Shown here one piece after another: positions 52,386 through 63,743 of a stretch of 64,000 nt of DNA. The notes beneath the pieces were generated by a model, which did not search any database, was not told the origin of the DNA, and saw nothing but the letters and a program-made list of their open reading frames with translations. Location: positions 558,001 through 622,000 of the forward strand of contig NC_088940.1 in the NCBI RefSeq assembly GCF_033473495.1. Reading direction: 5' to 3'. The stretch comes from Cercospora beticola. Taxonomy: Eukaryota > Ascomycota > Dothideomycetes > Mycosphaerellales > Mycosphaerellaceae. Every line of letters begins with the position of its first letter. Position 1 is the first letter of the stretch. Made by a program: the position numbers and the translations under genes.

Positions 52386-53165
52386 CTATTTGACACCTTG
52401 ATCGCAACGCTTTCTCGAATCCTCCAACTGCTTCCTGATATGCTCCAACTGTTTTTGCTCCCTCAACTTGTGTTGAGTTTCTGGGTCAGGTGCATTCGGA
52501 TCGACCTCGAACGTCCACCACCCAGACACTGGCTGAAGCGTGTCACGCTGGGCGCTCCCAGCTATTGCTGTGCGAGACGCGTCGACAGTACTGATACCGC
52601 TCTGCTTAGATGACGGCATGCCTGTGGAGAATCGGCTCGGAGAATATGAGGTCTGGATGCCCACGGATCCAGTTGTCATCTTCGTGTGGTGAACCTTGCC
52701 TTTGTCGTTCAGCGTGACCGGCACAGAGAAGTAGTCTGACGGGATCTGCTTGGTATCAACGCGATGATACAAGGCACCGTCGACCTCGCACCCGTTCCGG
52801 TCTGGTAGACGAACGAGGCTCTGCCCCTTCTCATCCCAGAAGCAGAATGCTGTAATCCACCCCGAGAGGTAGGTGGGACCGCTGTTACCACTCTGATGAT
52901 GAGCGGTCTTGCCCCAGAAGTCTTTGACAGCCGGCGCAGCTGGCTCCTCGAACGACATGAGGAAGGCTGCATATACGAGTCCGTGCTTCGATGGCGAGAT
53001 GTGGTTCGTACTCAAGAGGTCGTGCGAGAACGAGCTTCGGAGGATGCCTTTGCTTTGCTCGCTTTCTTGCTGGCATGACTCTTGGGGTAGGTCGCCCGCA
53101 GTGCTGGCTTTGTGTCCAGTCCAGATCTTAGAGGCATGATCCGCCACTGAAAGGGTGACGGGCAT
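52386..53165 (-). CDS. Internally shortened DUF4419 protein
   Basis: The ATG at 53165 starts MPVTLSVADHASKIW, the characteristic N-terminus of DUF4419 proteins, and the frame encodes 259 residues. The N-terminal segment runs to HISPSKHGLVYAAF. It then jumps directly to FEEPAAPAVKDFWGK and GNSGPTYLSGWITAFCFWDE, which in full-length members lie well over 100 residues further on. The intervening core, usually with a YNNHxHL and a WFAILTQLS-type segment, is missing without any break in frame. The tail carries GWWTFEVDPNAPDPE and a basic C-terminus. I infer an in-frame internal deletion. DUF4419 function is not established; loss of the core suggests an inactive protein. Confidence 0.72.
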   Translation of the reverse strand: MPVTLSVADHASKIWTGHKASTAGDLPQESCQQESEQSKGILRSSFSHDLLSTNHISPSKHGLVYAAFLMSFEEPAAPAVKDFWGKTAHHQSGNSGPTYLSGWITAFCFWDEKGQSLVRLPDRNGCEVDGALYHRVDTKQIPSDYFSVPVTLNDKGKVHHTKMTTGSVGIQTSYSPSRFSTGMPSSKQSGISTVDASRTAIAGSAQRDTLQPVSGWWTFEVDPNAPDPETQHKLREQKQLEHIRKQLEDSRKRCDQGVK

Positions 53166-53606
53166 CGCTTCGTTCGTTCTGTCCAACTGCAACGTGCAGA
53201 GGCCTTGGATGAGAGTACCGGCAACATCGAGCTCGACTGAAAAGAAAAGAGAGCTGTTTCTCCTACCCTGTGTCAGGGCGACAATTTGTCGCCGCGTACG
53301 AGCAGTTAGTATGTAGTGAGACTAACCGAAATGTCTTGCAGCTCTGTCAATACGAATCCAAAAATGCTCCAATGTGCAACCTAAGAATCGCGACGAGCGC
53401 GACTGCAATTTTGAAGGCGAGGTAGGAGTTGTAAGAAGAGTCATAAACACCAGAGCAGCAGCTGCTGCTGCTTCGGTGGCGAGTCAGCAGAAAAGGAGGC
53501 ACAAATTCAGGCATTCAAGTCCGGATGCCCAGTTCTTCCGAACGCCGCGCATCACACTTGCGTTCGACTCGAGACGTTTCTCACGACCACCATCTCTTTC
53601 TTCCAA

Positions 53607-53662
53607 GCCATGTGCACGGCGCCAGGTGTTCTCAACCCCAGCGAACATGGAGTTTTATGACA
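53607..53662. repeat. Direct repeat, copy 1
   Basis: This copy starts with a 21-base segment, core CCATGTGCACGGCGCCAGGT, identical to the one at 53771. Similarity continues beyond it: AGCGAACATGGAGTTTTATG against AGCGAGGATGGAATGAGATG in the second copy. The copies are 164 bases apart. Confidence 0.75.
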
Positions 53663-53770
53663 CCGGGGCCAGGCTCTTTGACGCGAAGACATGCTGCAAG
53701 CACGTCACCTGAGGAGGACAGCTCCTACAGCGAGTTTGAGATGTACCGGCGATGAGTGTCCTTCGTGCAC

Positions 53771-53826
53771 GCCATGTGCACGGCGCCAGGTACTGGCAGA
53801 CGCAGCGAGGATGGAATGAGATGGGA
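53771..53826. repeat. Direct repeat, copy 2
   Basis: Second copy of the repeat at 53607; the first 21 bases are identical and the rest has diverged. Confidence 0.75.
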
Positions 53827-54456
53827 TCAGAAGCAGGTGCAAAGTCTCGGACATGACCATTCGGCAGTTCGTAAACTGCAGAACTATGACAGCTCGCTCC
53901 ACGAAGGTCATCTTCAATATCTCACCCGCCAATCACTCGGCGTTCACAAGAGGCCTTCCACTACGCGGTTCGAGGGACGTGTACTAACAATGGTTCAGGA
54001 GCTGAAACTGGTGCAAGGAAAACGCGGGCGTTCTTGTGCTACATTGCACTCTGAAACACTTCCCGCCGAGCACTTCAGCTCCTGTGCTTCTGTCCAGCTG
54101 GTAGGACTGCGAAGGCCACAACTTGATACAGAATGCAGCTCTCGGCCCTCGGCGCGCACAATGAAGGGTGTATCGCAATCAAGGAGGCATGGTCGTTGCC
54201 TTCCTGCCTTGTCCTTTCCGTTTTGGCAAGTATGTCGCAGAAGTTTGTTTGCAGCCTTGCATAAAGCTCCCACTTCCATAAATCCCCTTCACAACTTTTA
54301 CTTCTAGCTCGGACTCGAACAAACACCTTCACGACAGGCATCGTGCGCATCCACAAGAAAGTCACTTTTCTCGCACTGCTCTTCTCTGGCAGAAGAGCGC
54401 CACTCGTTTCCGACAACACACTCTTTCTCGACACACACCCAAAAGAAAAACCAAAG

Positions 54457-55334
54457 ATGCACTTCCCACTCGCCATCGCCGCCATAGCGCTCTTCCTGGC
54501 GAGCACCTCCGCCCACATGCAACTCTTCTACCCAGCCCCGTTCAATGCTTCCAACAACCCGCACCGCACCTCCACCACAGCCGACCCGTACCTCGAGTTC
54601 CCCTACAACTGCTGCGGCGACAAAGACAGATGGATGTACCCTTGTAAGTCCCGTTTCCAAACCTCTTAACCCTCCCACACCCACACATCGACTGACCTCC
54701 CCTTCCTCTAGGCCGCGGCTACGAATCCCTCCTCAACACCCCCGACGGCGCACCCACCGCAACCTGGCGCGCCGGCGATTCCGCAAACTTCATCCTCTGG
54801 GGCCCAACTTCTCTAGGCGGAAACCACTACGGCGGCAGCTGCCAAATCGGCTTCTCAACCGACGGCGGTTCAACATTCCACGTCGCGACCTCTTACGAAG
54901 GAAATTGTCCACACCGCAACAACGGCGTCGGACCCGAAGGCCAGAATTTCGAATTCGTGGTTCCGAGCGACCTCGCACCGGGTGTTCAGCTCTTCGCTTG
55001 GATTTGGTACAACAGGGAACAGGAATTGAATATGAATTGTGCGGCTGTGGAGATTGTGGCACCTGAAGCCCCGATTGGATACGCTCGAGATACCAGATCT
55101 TCTGCTTCGACTTCTATGCCTTTCGACGCTCGACCCCTCATGTTCGTCGCGGACAACGGAAATGATTGCGAGACACCACATTCGACAGCTGAACTGAAGT
55201 TTCCTGAGCCAGGTCCTGAGGTTGTGGTTGGTGATGGCGTGTACCCATTGGAATTACCTAAGGGCGCTTGCGGGCAGAAGGAAATGCTGGCGAAGCAGGG
55301 TTATTATGTCGAGAGTCGCGGTGATGAATACTGA
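54457..55334 (+). CDS. Secreted LPMO-like protein (AA11-type)
   Basis: Two exons, 54457..54643 and 54712..55334, give 269 residues; the 68-nt intron (GTAAGT to CTCTAG) splits a Cys codon. The signal peptide should be cleaved after STSA, leaving His20 as the mature N-terminal residue (HMQLFYPAPFN), as required for a copper histidine brace. The second brace His is probably His101 in GGNHYGGSCQIGF. Several Cys form a chitin-type LPMO pattern (YNCCGDKDRWMYPC, GNCPHRN, NMNCAAVEI), and an aromatic FAWIWYN lies where the axial residue is expected. Family members cleave chitin oxidatively; whether this one is truly AA11 cannot be settled by eye. The tail is not a carbohydrate-binding module. Confidence 0.78.
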
Positions 55335-56067
55335 TCGATGAGAGATGCCGAAATTCCTCGAATGGCATAGAAGCTAGCTGCAAAGCTGCGAGTGTCGCTG
55401 CGAGATTTCGATGATAACGAGAGCGAATCGCTCTGCAAGATTCGAACATGCTGTGCATGGAGCGACACCTACAATAGCGCATGGTCTTTGTAGCTGAGCC
55501 GAAAATCAAAATGAAAAGTTCTGATTTTCTGATGTCGCTCCTCTCTGCGATGGGATGGTGCTCTTCCTTTAATATGTCACGTGTAATAAGTTAGTCCAGA
55601 CATCGCCCAGGATCGCGGCGAGCTGTGCTGCGCTGCGGCTCCAAGCTCCAAGCCGGAGCTGTTTTCCGTCTTGGAGCTATGTGTGCAATAAGGCACGAGT
55701 GGCTACTACAACATGTGCAACAGACGACTAAGACAACCTCGAGACGATATGAAGAATTGATCTGAAGACAACACGACTGTGGTCATTGATGATTGGGTAT
55801 AGACATCATATCTCATAGTCATTCATACATTACAGCATCCTCGATCTCCTCTCTTCCACAACACCACCTCCTCATAAACATGCAATTGCGCAAGATTGTT
55901 TTGGTATCTGTCGAACCGAAAATCTCGGTTGAAGAGAGTATTCCTGATCCTGATTCCTGATCCTTTTGCTAGCTAGCAGCGAAACCTGCCATTCCATCTA
56001 TCATGCTTGGTTGATCCGTCGATAATGTTCAACGAGCGGCTGGGTATGTAAACAAGGAAGAAGCTTT
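55335..56067. other. Convergent intergenic region
   Basis: There are 733 bases between convergent genes with no supported gene; a short palindrome-like CTTTTGCTAGCTAGCAGCG lies near 55970. Confidence 0.4.
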
Positions 56068-57282
56068 TTACATGTTGGCAGCGAAGCCAGCAGCGCCGAA
56101 GAGAACGGCGGCGGCGACGGCACCGGTGGCGCGAGGAGCAGCACCCTCGGATGAGGAAACTGCATTCTCGCTAGCTGGAGGGGTGTAGCCTGCAGCGACG
56201 TCGTCGTTGGTTGGAAGTGGAGCTCCAGTCGCGGTTGGGACACCAGATGTGTATGGGACATCTCCCTCATCGGTGGCACCTTCGAACTGGACAACAGCAT
56301 CGTCGCTGGCTGGGTCTGGCTGCGCGGTGCCGTTGGGGTTGAGGACAGAGTCGATGACGTGGACGACACCGTTGGCGATGAGGACATCGGCGGCAATAAC
56401 GCGTGCAGCGTTGACGAACACGGCGCCATCGATGATGGTGATGTTGACGGAGCCACCAGTCGTCTCGACGGAGGTGTTGGTGAGGTTGCTGGAGTAGGCA
56501 ACAGTTCCGTTGATGACGTGGTATCCGAGGATGGCAGTGGCATCGGCAACGCTCAGGTTGGCGAGGGCAGATGAGATGTCATCGAAGGCCTCGGTGGTTG
56601 GGGCAAAGACAGTGATCTGCTCAGACGCGGCAAGTGGCTCAGTCAAGTTGGTGGCATTGAGAGCGCCAGCAAGAGCAGTCAGGTTGGCGGCAACAGCAGT
56701 TTGGTAGACGTCGATTGGCAGGGTCAGCACGCTGTCGATTATGTGGACAACGCTGCCGTTGGCGATCTGCACATCAGGAGTGGTCACGTTGGAGCGTGCA
56801 CCAGCACCGGAGATGACCACGACATTCTCGCCCTCCCGGCGGACACCGACGACCTGTCCTTCTGGGAGCGAGGTGTAGGTCTCGTTGGTGAGAAGAGTGG
56901 GAGCGAAGGTTGGAGTCTCGGAGATGTTGGCAGAGAGCACCGATGCGTTCACCACGTGGTAGGTGAGGAGAGCTGCAATGACATCTGGTGTGCCCTGTAG
57001 CGACTCGAGGACCTGAGCAGCAGCCTCGAGAGCTGAGTTGCTAGGTGCGAAGATAGTGATATTGCTGGCGCCAGCGAGGGTTGCAACCACTGCTGGATGT
57101 CAGTAACTGCAGCAGAAGAGCCTTCGGTGGTACTCACGGTCTGGAAAGCCCTGGAGAACCGTGTTGAACGACGACAGGTCATCTGTGGTGCTGAGAGCGT
57201 CGGCGAGAGCGGGCGGCGCTGCTGCATCCTGTGCTGATACCAGAGCAGCGGCTGCTGCGAAGATGAGGTTCTTGAACTGCAT
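56068..57282 (-). CDS. Two-domain fasciclin (FAS1) GPI-anchored surface protein
   Basis: Two exons, 57138..57282 and 56068..57089, give 388 residues; the 48-nt intron (GTGAGT to CCAGCAG) splits a Leu codon. A signal peptide (MQFKNLIFAAAAALVSA) precedes two FAS1 domains. Domain 1 has ITIFAPSNSALEAA, LLTYHVVNASVLSA and VHIIDSVLTLP; domain 2 has ITVFAPTTEAFDDI, ILGYHVINGTVAY and VHVIDSVLNPNG. Many NxT/S sites (NLTNTSV, NATNLTE) suggest N-glycosylation. The C-terminus has an Ala-rich hydrophobic tail (AVAAAVLFGAAGFAANM) after Ser/Asn residues, typical of a GPI signal. It probably mediates cell-surface adhesion. Confidence 0.92.
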
Positions 57283-59419
57283 GTCTGCTGTTGACTGGCA
57301 CTGACAGAGGTCGAGAAGAAGGTGATGAAGCTCGAGCAAGAAGCCGGGAAGTGGGATATAAGGACTTACATACGGCCGCACAGTGCCTCTTATTTGCTCT
57401 GTGGTCGAACAAGACGGAGCACGATCCAACTGACGTGGGCCGGGATGCAGTATACCGCGCAGAGGCGCGAACTTCGAGGAAGCTCGTAGCCCGTTCCGGC
57501 ACGTTCATTGGAGCTATGCATGTGCACAGCCAGGACCATGCCCGCGCCCAGCACCCCAATGGATCTAGGTTGCGCTACTGTTTGCGAGCATATGTGTGGA
57601 CGCCGCAGTCGCCGGCAAGTTTTGCCCGGGCACTGAGGCAGATGGCTGGAGGCTCAGTCTCTGATTCCAGCATGGCACTTGTTTGTTGCACCGCATGCCG
57701 ACGACGTCGCTGCTCGCTTGCAGTGCACTGCCTCGTTCCTGCAATGATGCACCTACCGTGTGAAGCTGTATGGAGGCCAGCTCCGGTATCCAGACGCGTG
57801 TAGGAGCTGTGCAGACTACAGGCGCGTATGTCTATGACGATGTGGACCGATGTTGAAGTCAGATCTACTCCGCAGAATCGTGCTTGGCGTGCAGCGGAAA
57901 CGACCAACCGAAACACACCTTGGCGACATGCCCAGCGACTCCGGGTCGTCCTTCCCATTAATCCATCAGACAAGGTCCGCGGACTGACGCGGCCTTTGTT
58001 GATGTTGTGTGATCTGGCGATGAAATCTCATCATCATCGCGGTGAGTTGTGGTTCGGAGTTGTCATGCAAGCACATACCAAGCTTGCCTCTGGCCTGGTC
58101 CATGGGCGCTGCCAAGTAGACGGGTGAGTGTTCCTCGCAGTGTCTGTCCAAAGACCATTGATGAAGATCTGAGTTGCAGAGCTGGAGCTCCATTGCGCGT
58201 CCCGTGCAGGAATGGCGAGCGGCCAAGACGAACAACGTGCTGTGTGCCGCACTACCACCAAGACGGCAAGTCGTGTCTCATGAAACTGGGAAGGCGGCCA
58301 TGCGCTGTCCGGCAATGGTTGTCGTGCATCGGTGGTGATGCCTGCAGGCCAAGCCGTCGCTGTGGCGATGAGTATACTTTTCCGTGATGTGAGCACCGTG
58401 AGAACTCGGATTCTGATGTGCTCGCCTCAGTAGCGAAGTGGAACAGTTAGCGCAGCAGGTATAGTGCCAGCAAGGGACTGTGACTCTGCCAGGAGCGCTT
58501 AGCGACGCCGCTTGCTATCGCGCAAGATGGCAGAGGGATGAGGTCGGCGACTTATGATCCCACACGGCGCAAACTGGCCGCAAATTCATGGCGCCGCGGA
58601 GAGCTGTTTTCTGGGCGCGCGGTCGAGTACGAGCAGGACCGATGCATTGCTGGACGATCGAGCGAAGCGCTCCACCGTCCTCGGCAGTGAGGGAGCCGAG
58701 ATAAACAAATACGCGGCATCCACCGCAAGCAGAACTGATCTCAGCCTGACGCGTTGCGCAAGGGACCACCTCTAGTTAACCTCTGACTGACTTACTAAAC
58801 GGACAGCGGCCAGCATTACGAGCCAATTCTCACAAGGACGCGTATTCAGCTCATCCGCCTTGGAGACGAGCACGGCACGGGCTGCCAAAAGAGCTTCAGC
58901 AGTCTTGTTGCGACCGCAGTTGTACATGGGTCGGCAGCGCCTGAAAACGAATTACCAGCTGCGTAGAACAAGCCTGAAACGACTGCACAATACTCGTACC
59001 GCGCAGCAACAGACCTTTTGCCCAGTCTGCGCAGACCGGTGGCCTGGCCAAGTCTTCTGGCAGCACGAGCAGAGTTCGCATTCAAGAAAGCAAGCAGCCT
59101 GAGACCGCTTCAGACACTTAGTCGTGACCACCCGCGCACCACATATGACAGACGCCTTTCCACATGTTCAACTCTTCTTCAAAGGACCCAGCTCGCACAG
59201 CTGTCGTACATGATGCGCAGTACTCACACTGGCTATCACGCGCCACACGTAGTCCACCCTCACAAAGAACAACAATCAAGCGTCAAGTATACTACATCTC
59301 TCCTGGAACCCACTCTTCAATCAACTCATATATCAACTCCAACACATCAGATTCCTTGCTCACAAACTCCTCTTCCATCCTCCAGATCCACAACCACATC
59401 CACCTCAAACCCAACAACC
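57283..59419. other. Large intergenic region
   Basis: These 2.14 kb lie between divergent genes. Frames occur on both strands (longest about 170 codons at 57291..57803) but have no recognisable product or consistent composition. It includes promoters of the fasciclin gene and the small secreted protein; the rest is unexplained. Confidence 0.4.
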
Positions 59420-60000
59420 ATGCACAAACAACACCTTCTCCCTCTGCTCCCCCTCCTCATCTCCCCCATATCTTGCAACCCCCTCCCCCAGCCCCAACCC
59501 CTCGACCCCAACCCCCTCTTCCTCACAACATTCTACTCCGGAATCCACTGCACAGGTGTCCATACCGGAAACTTCACCGGCCCCAACTACCTCCCCAACC
59601 AACAAACCAATCCCGAAATTCCTGCAACCTACAAAACCTGTCTCCCAATCCCCTACCCAGGAATCACAAGCGCTGCAATGTTCCAAAGCGTGAATTTCGA
59701 CAAAACATATGAGAATGGCAGTAGTCAGTATGTGTTCAAATTACATGCTGATTCGCACTGTCGGGATAATAATATTATGGGAGAGGAGGAGAGGTGGGGT
59801 GGGGGACGTGAGTATTTGGATTTCTTTCTTCTTGTTGGGGATTGAATGGGTTGGGGTTGGGTTTGGCTGGGTTTGGAGGTGCAGAGTTTTGCTGACGATC
59901 TTTTTCAGGTTATGGGAATGCGACGAAGTATTGTGTGCGGACGAGTACAGTTCCAGGCGCGGTCGCTTGGAGTGTGAGAATTCGAGGTTACTTGGGGTGA
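59420..60000 (+). CDS. Small secreted cysteine-containing protein
   Basis: Two exons, 59420..59807 and 59909..60000, give 159 residues; the 101-nt intron (GTGAGT to TTCAG) completes an Arg codon. A signal peptide (MHKQHLLPLLPLLISPISC) is followed by a Pro-rich linker (LPQPQPLDPNPL) and a mature region with four Cys: FYSGIHCTGVH, TYKTCLPIPYP, DSHCRDNNI and TKYCVRTST. N-glycosylation sites are visible (NFTG, NGSS, NATK). The composition fits a small secreted effector-like or cell-wall protein. I recognise no family. Confidence 0.72.
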
Positions 60001-60310
60001 AAGGAAGGAGCGCATCCAAAAACGGTATGGAGTGGGAGTAGAATCAATTGGATCAAAATCTCAAATTGGTATCACTATCATAAACATGACACATCGATGC
60101 ATTGCACATAACTCGTCGGCCTCGCGAAAATCGAGCGTGAAAACATCATAATGGCTAGCAAGGCGTCAGTGGCATTTGACAAACAGCATCCTGTGCCCTG
60201 CCGCAAGCCGTTTGTTTCTGGCTCGTCCTCTCAGACCCCCTCATTAGGTCGTTCGCTCTCGACCGGTGATGGTAGACCCCGCAGTCGTGTTGGCCGCTTC
60301 CGAATGAACA
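60001..60310. other. Convergent intergenic region
   Basis: These 310 bases lie between convergent stops; no gene is visible. Confidence 0.4.
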
Positions 60311-62257
60311 TTACTTCCTCTCACTTCGCCCAGGCAATTTGATCCCATTCGCGAGAACAACTGTGCACAAGAGTTGTCAGCAAAACTCGCCAAAAGGTAA
60401 TTTGTGCACAGCACAGTATGACTTACTTCCGAATAACATCAACGTCACAGTCGGCAAGATCCAAGGTCCCAACACAAAATTGATGACCCTTTCCGTCAAA
60501 ACCATGGTCGACAACAATGTCAACGTCAGCCCAATGAGCGTTGTAACAGTCAACCTCCACCAAAGCGCCTTCGCCTGCCGTCCTCGATTCAACCATGCCA
60601 GAGCCGCGAGCAACATAACCGCCAGCCCAATCGACACGAAGAAGTAGGTGAATGTGAGTGAGAACACTGTCCATCCCGCATCGATGTTCTCCCCAGCTTG
60701 ACGTTGCCAGTACTCAGGCTCATATTTGGTAAAGTCAATGGGCGCATCAGCGTATTCCAGCGCTCTGTCCTGCGTCTCGTATGTATCACGACGATCAAAG
60801 CCGGCGATCTTGAAAACGGTGGAGTAGAGGACGGCAGAAATCCACCAGAAGGCATTCCGGCAGCTGTGAAGTCCTCGGTACCGTTGGCGATGGTTGGTGT
60901 GGCGGATATGACGACCTGGCCGAGGTAGCCAAGGCCTTGCGACGTGCTGAGGGAGCTCGTGCTTCGTTGGAGTTGTGTGGTGATCAAATCATGGGCGGTT
61001 GCGTTCAGGCTCGTAGCTGCATCGGCAAAGTCTTGCGCTGTGGCATTTGAGCTGTCCAAGAATAGAGGAAGTTTTCCAAAGACTTCCACGCCCAGGGACT
61101 TAGATTTGACGACAGCGGCGTTCCACATGATATTTTGTGATACGTCTTCGACAGCTAGCACCAGAGCCAGGTGGAGAGGGAAGTGGAGAGCGGACCAGAT
61201 TTGTGTGCGGATCGTGCCAGAGTATTCCTCATTCTGGAAGTCAAAGTAGATCATGTAGAGGAAGTAGAGGATCAGGACTGCGCAGAAGATTGATGCGCCG
61301 ACAGATCCGGAGAATGTGAATACTCCATCTGAGTACGCGATGTACTGGCAGGCTTTGGCTGTTGCAATTGCGCCTTCTCCGAGAATGATCAATGTCAACA
61401 GAGACATTCGTTCGACCAAGTGCGTGCCCTCAAAGGACAAGTTCCGGTATCTCATGGAGATGCCGGTTATGATGATGGTCTCGAGGACAGCCATGCCGTA
61501 CCACGTCCAGTAGGTGTGGTTGTCGCCGTTGACATCCACCGCTCGTAGGCCCCAGAATAGTCCGAGATAGACCATTGCTGCGACAAAGTATGTGAGAGGG
61601 ACGAACACGATCGGCAGCCTACTTTTCTTGTATTCTCTGCGCGGTGCTGCGTCAGTAGCACGCAAGGTTTCAGCGGTGTGCTGGAACTCACCTGGCAAAG
61701 CACAGAGCTTGAAGATATTGCAGGACCAGCACAAGCCGACTAATCATGAGTGCAATCGTCATGCCTTGGAAATAGTTCAGATTTGGTGTCTCTGGCGTGT
61801 CGTCGTTCGATTCCTCGCCAGGGTTGAACTTGGGGCCGCAGACAGCGAAGACGATTAGCACAAGTAGCTGAACTGCTTTGCACACTCTTTCGAATGCAGA
61901 GTCCATTGCGAGTCGCACATCGTACAATGAGACCTGGTACCAAGTGAACCAGAGCAGACAGAAGAAGCCAATGTACTGTCGGAGACTGTCGCCATCGTTG
62001 ATTTCGTGGACGTATGTGAAAACAGTCAAATTGGCGACGAAGAACAGGTCGTAGAAGAGTTCTGAATGCGAAGCCTGGGCGAAGCGCCGAAATGCTGGTT
62101 TTGAGATCGTGTCGCTTCTCTCGATCTTGGGCTTGCCTGGATGAGATTCCTCGTCGCTATTGTGGTGGTGGTGCTCATGGTGGTGGTATTTCTGCTCGCC
62201 AGGTTGTACGAAAGGACTTCGTATTAGTGGAAGATGGCTAGCTTCGCCTTCGTTCAT
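60311..62257 (-). CDS. Low-temperature-requirement A (LtrA)-like membrane protein with a frame break
   Basis: Exon 1 (61692..62257, ATG at 62257) has a His-rich cytosolic N-terminus, then ASHSELFYDLFFVANLTVFT, the LtrA start. A 55-nt intron (GTGAGT to GCGCAG) leads to exon 2 from 61636, with several membrane helices and YRNLSFEGTHLVERMSLLTL and LIILGEGAIA. Near 60860-60945 the frame must change: exon 2 reads on into nonsense while the family sequence continues in another frame (RNAFWWISAVLYS, then EYADAPIDFTKYEPEYWQ). An 80-nt intron 60864..60943 fits phase but has a weak donor (GTCGCA); otherwise there is a 1-nt indel. A last intron (GTAAGT at 60426 to CACAG) joins a final exon 60311..60360. 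With the weak intron the product is 581 residues. The function of fungal LtrA proteins is not established. Confidence 0.78.
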
Positions 62258-63743
62258 AATGGCTGAGAAGATGCTTGTTCTGCGAAAGGAATAGCAAAGT
62301 CGCACAATGCGGATCCTTGGAGAACATACTCATCGGTCCTGAGCGTCTGGCGGATTCAGCCATGACGGTACTTGCCTTGCCTATGGGACGCCTTTAAGGA
62401 TCGGCGAGGGAGCAGTCGAATCCTTCAGCAAGAGCCAACACAGCCAGCGCAGAGGGACCTCATGTTCACGGTCGATTTGCTTGCTCTGGATTGGCAGGAG
62501 AATTGCAGACGCCTGGCCTAATGCAAGTCGATATATGAACAATGCTCATACCACATTGTTTCCGGCCTGTGAGAGCCTGTCAGAGGATATAAAAAACGAA
62601 GTTGCGCTGCGCCACTACGCAATGTCGCAGCGATTGACAGCCAGTCCAAGCTCTATTTTTGGTCGAAGGATCAACAGCGTGCAAACAAGCCCGGAGTCAA
62701 GAACAATCCATCGAGAAGCGAATACGGTGGTTGGACGTGCTGTTTTTTGAGCGACAGAGAGGAAGCAGAGAACGTGCGCTTGAAAATCTGAAAGTTGTGT
62801 TGTTGTTGTGCGGTGCAGGAAGAGCAGGAACGAGTTGGAGATTGGGACTTGGCGCCGGAGATTTGTTCCTCCGAGATTTGTTCCTCGACGCGTTCAACTC
62901 AGGCTCCTTCGGAAAAAACAGTTTGCCGATTCCTGTGTTACTTCTGCTTCCACTTTCACTTCCACTCCCACTTCCGCACTCACAAATGGTAGTCGCGCAC
63001 CGCTACCTTCCTTTCACACCCGCCGATACCTGCTGAAAGCTACGCGCGTCAGACGCTTTGCTCCTGACACTGCCTGTCCACGACACTGGTTTGTTGGACT
63101 TTGCTGAGGTTTTGGTCGATGGACCTTCCCCGGGACGATTCGCAGACGTCGTATTTGCGCCGAACAGGGGCCTTACACAAGTGTTACGAGACTCTTGGAA
63201 CAACTCGGATCTGATTTTGGCTCCGGAATATCTCTTCAAGAGGCATGTTGTCGATCAAGCCCGTTACGAGAGAATCCGTGTATGAGGCCTGTAACCATGC
63301 TCGCATTGCATGCAGTCCATCATATGGAATTGGAGATCGGACTGCCATTACGCGTGTATTGAGCTCACAAATAGCTTTGTAGCCCTCAGCCCTAACAGAC
63401 CCTAAACTTACGCACCCGGTCAAGGAACTGTACGGGCATATGCTGGAACTCAGAGTTTCTCAAACGTACGCTGATTAGCAGACACCGTCCTTGAAGCATA
63501 GCAGGAGTTGCCGGTTGCTCTATTTCGGTGCAAGATTACTCATAATTGCCTTTCGAGCTTGATATGCATCCTAGCTGCGGTCCCACGACTGCAGCATTGG
63601 AATTGTACTCCTCGAGAATGGCGTATAAGACAGAGCAGGGCCTCCCACCTGTCAGAACGTTCACTCTCCCCATTTGTATCACCACATTTGCTGCTCGTCT
63701 CCAGCTCTCATTACCCTGAGCTCCAGGTCAACCAAACCTCATC
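62258..63743. other. Divergent intergenic region
   Basis: These 1.49 kb separate divergent genes. Short frames on both strands are not supportable. A short tandem of GATTTGTTCCTC (two copies at about 62861 and 62877) and a CACTTCCACTCC-type repeat near 62955 are present. Confidence 0.4.

Larger units (their letters stand above)
53166..54456. other. Divergent intergenic region with a direct repeat
   Basis: These 1.29 kb contain the promoters of the DUF4419 gene and of the LPMO gene, and a direct repeat given separately. A GCAGCAGCTGCTGCTGC stretch lies near 53455. No gene is supported. Confidence 0.4.

Noticed and set aside
53455..53480. GCAGCAGCTGCTGCTGC as an expandable repeat
   Set aside because: Too short and imperfect to suggest instability.
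55960..55990. CTAGCTAGCAG palindrome as a terminator
   Set aside because: Short and unremarkable; eukaryotic genes do not use hairpin terminators.
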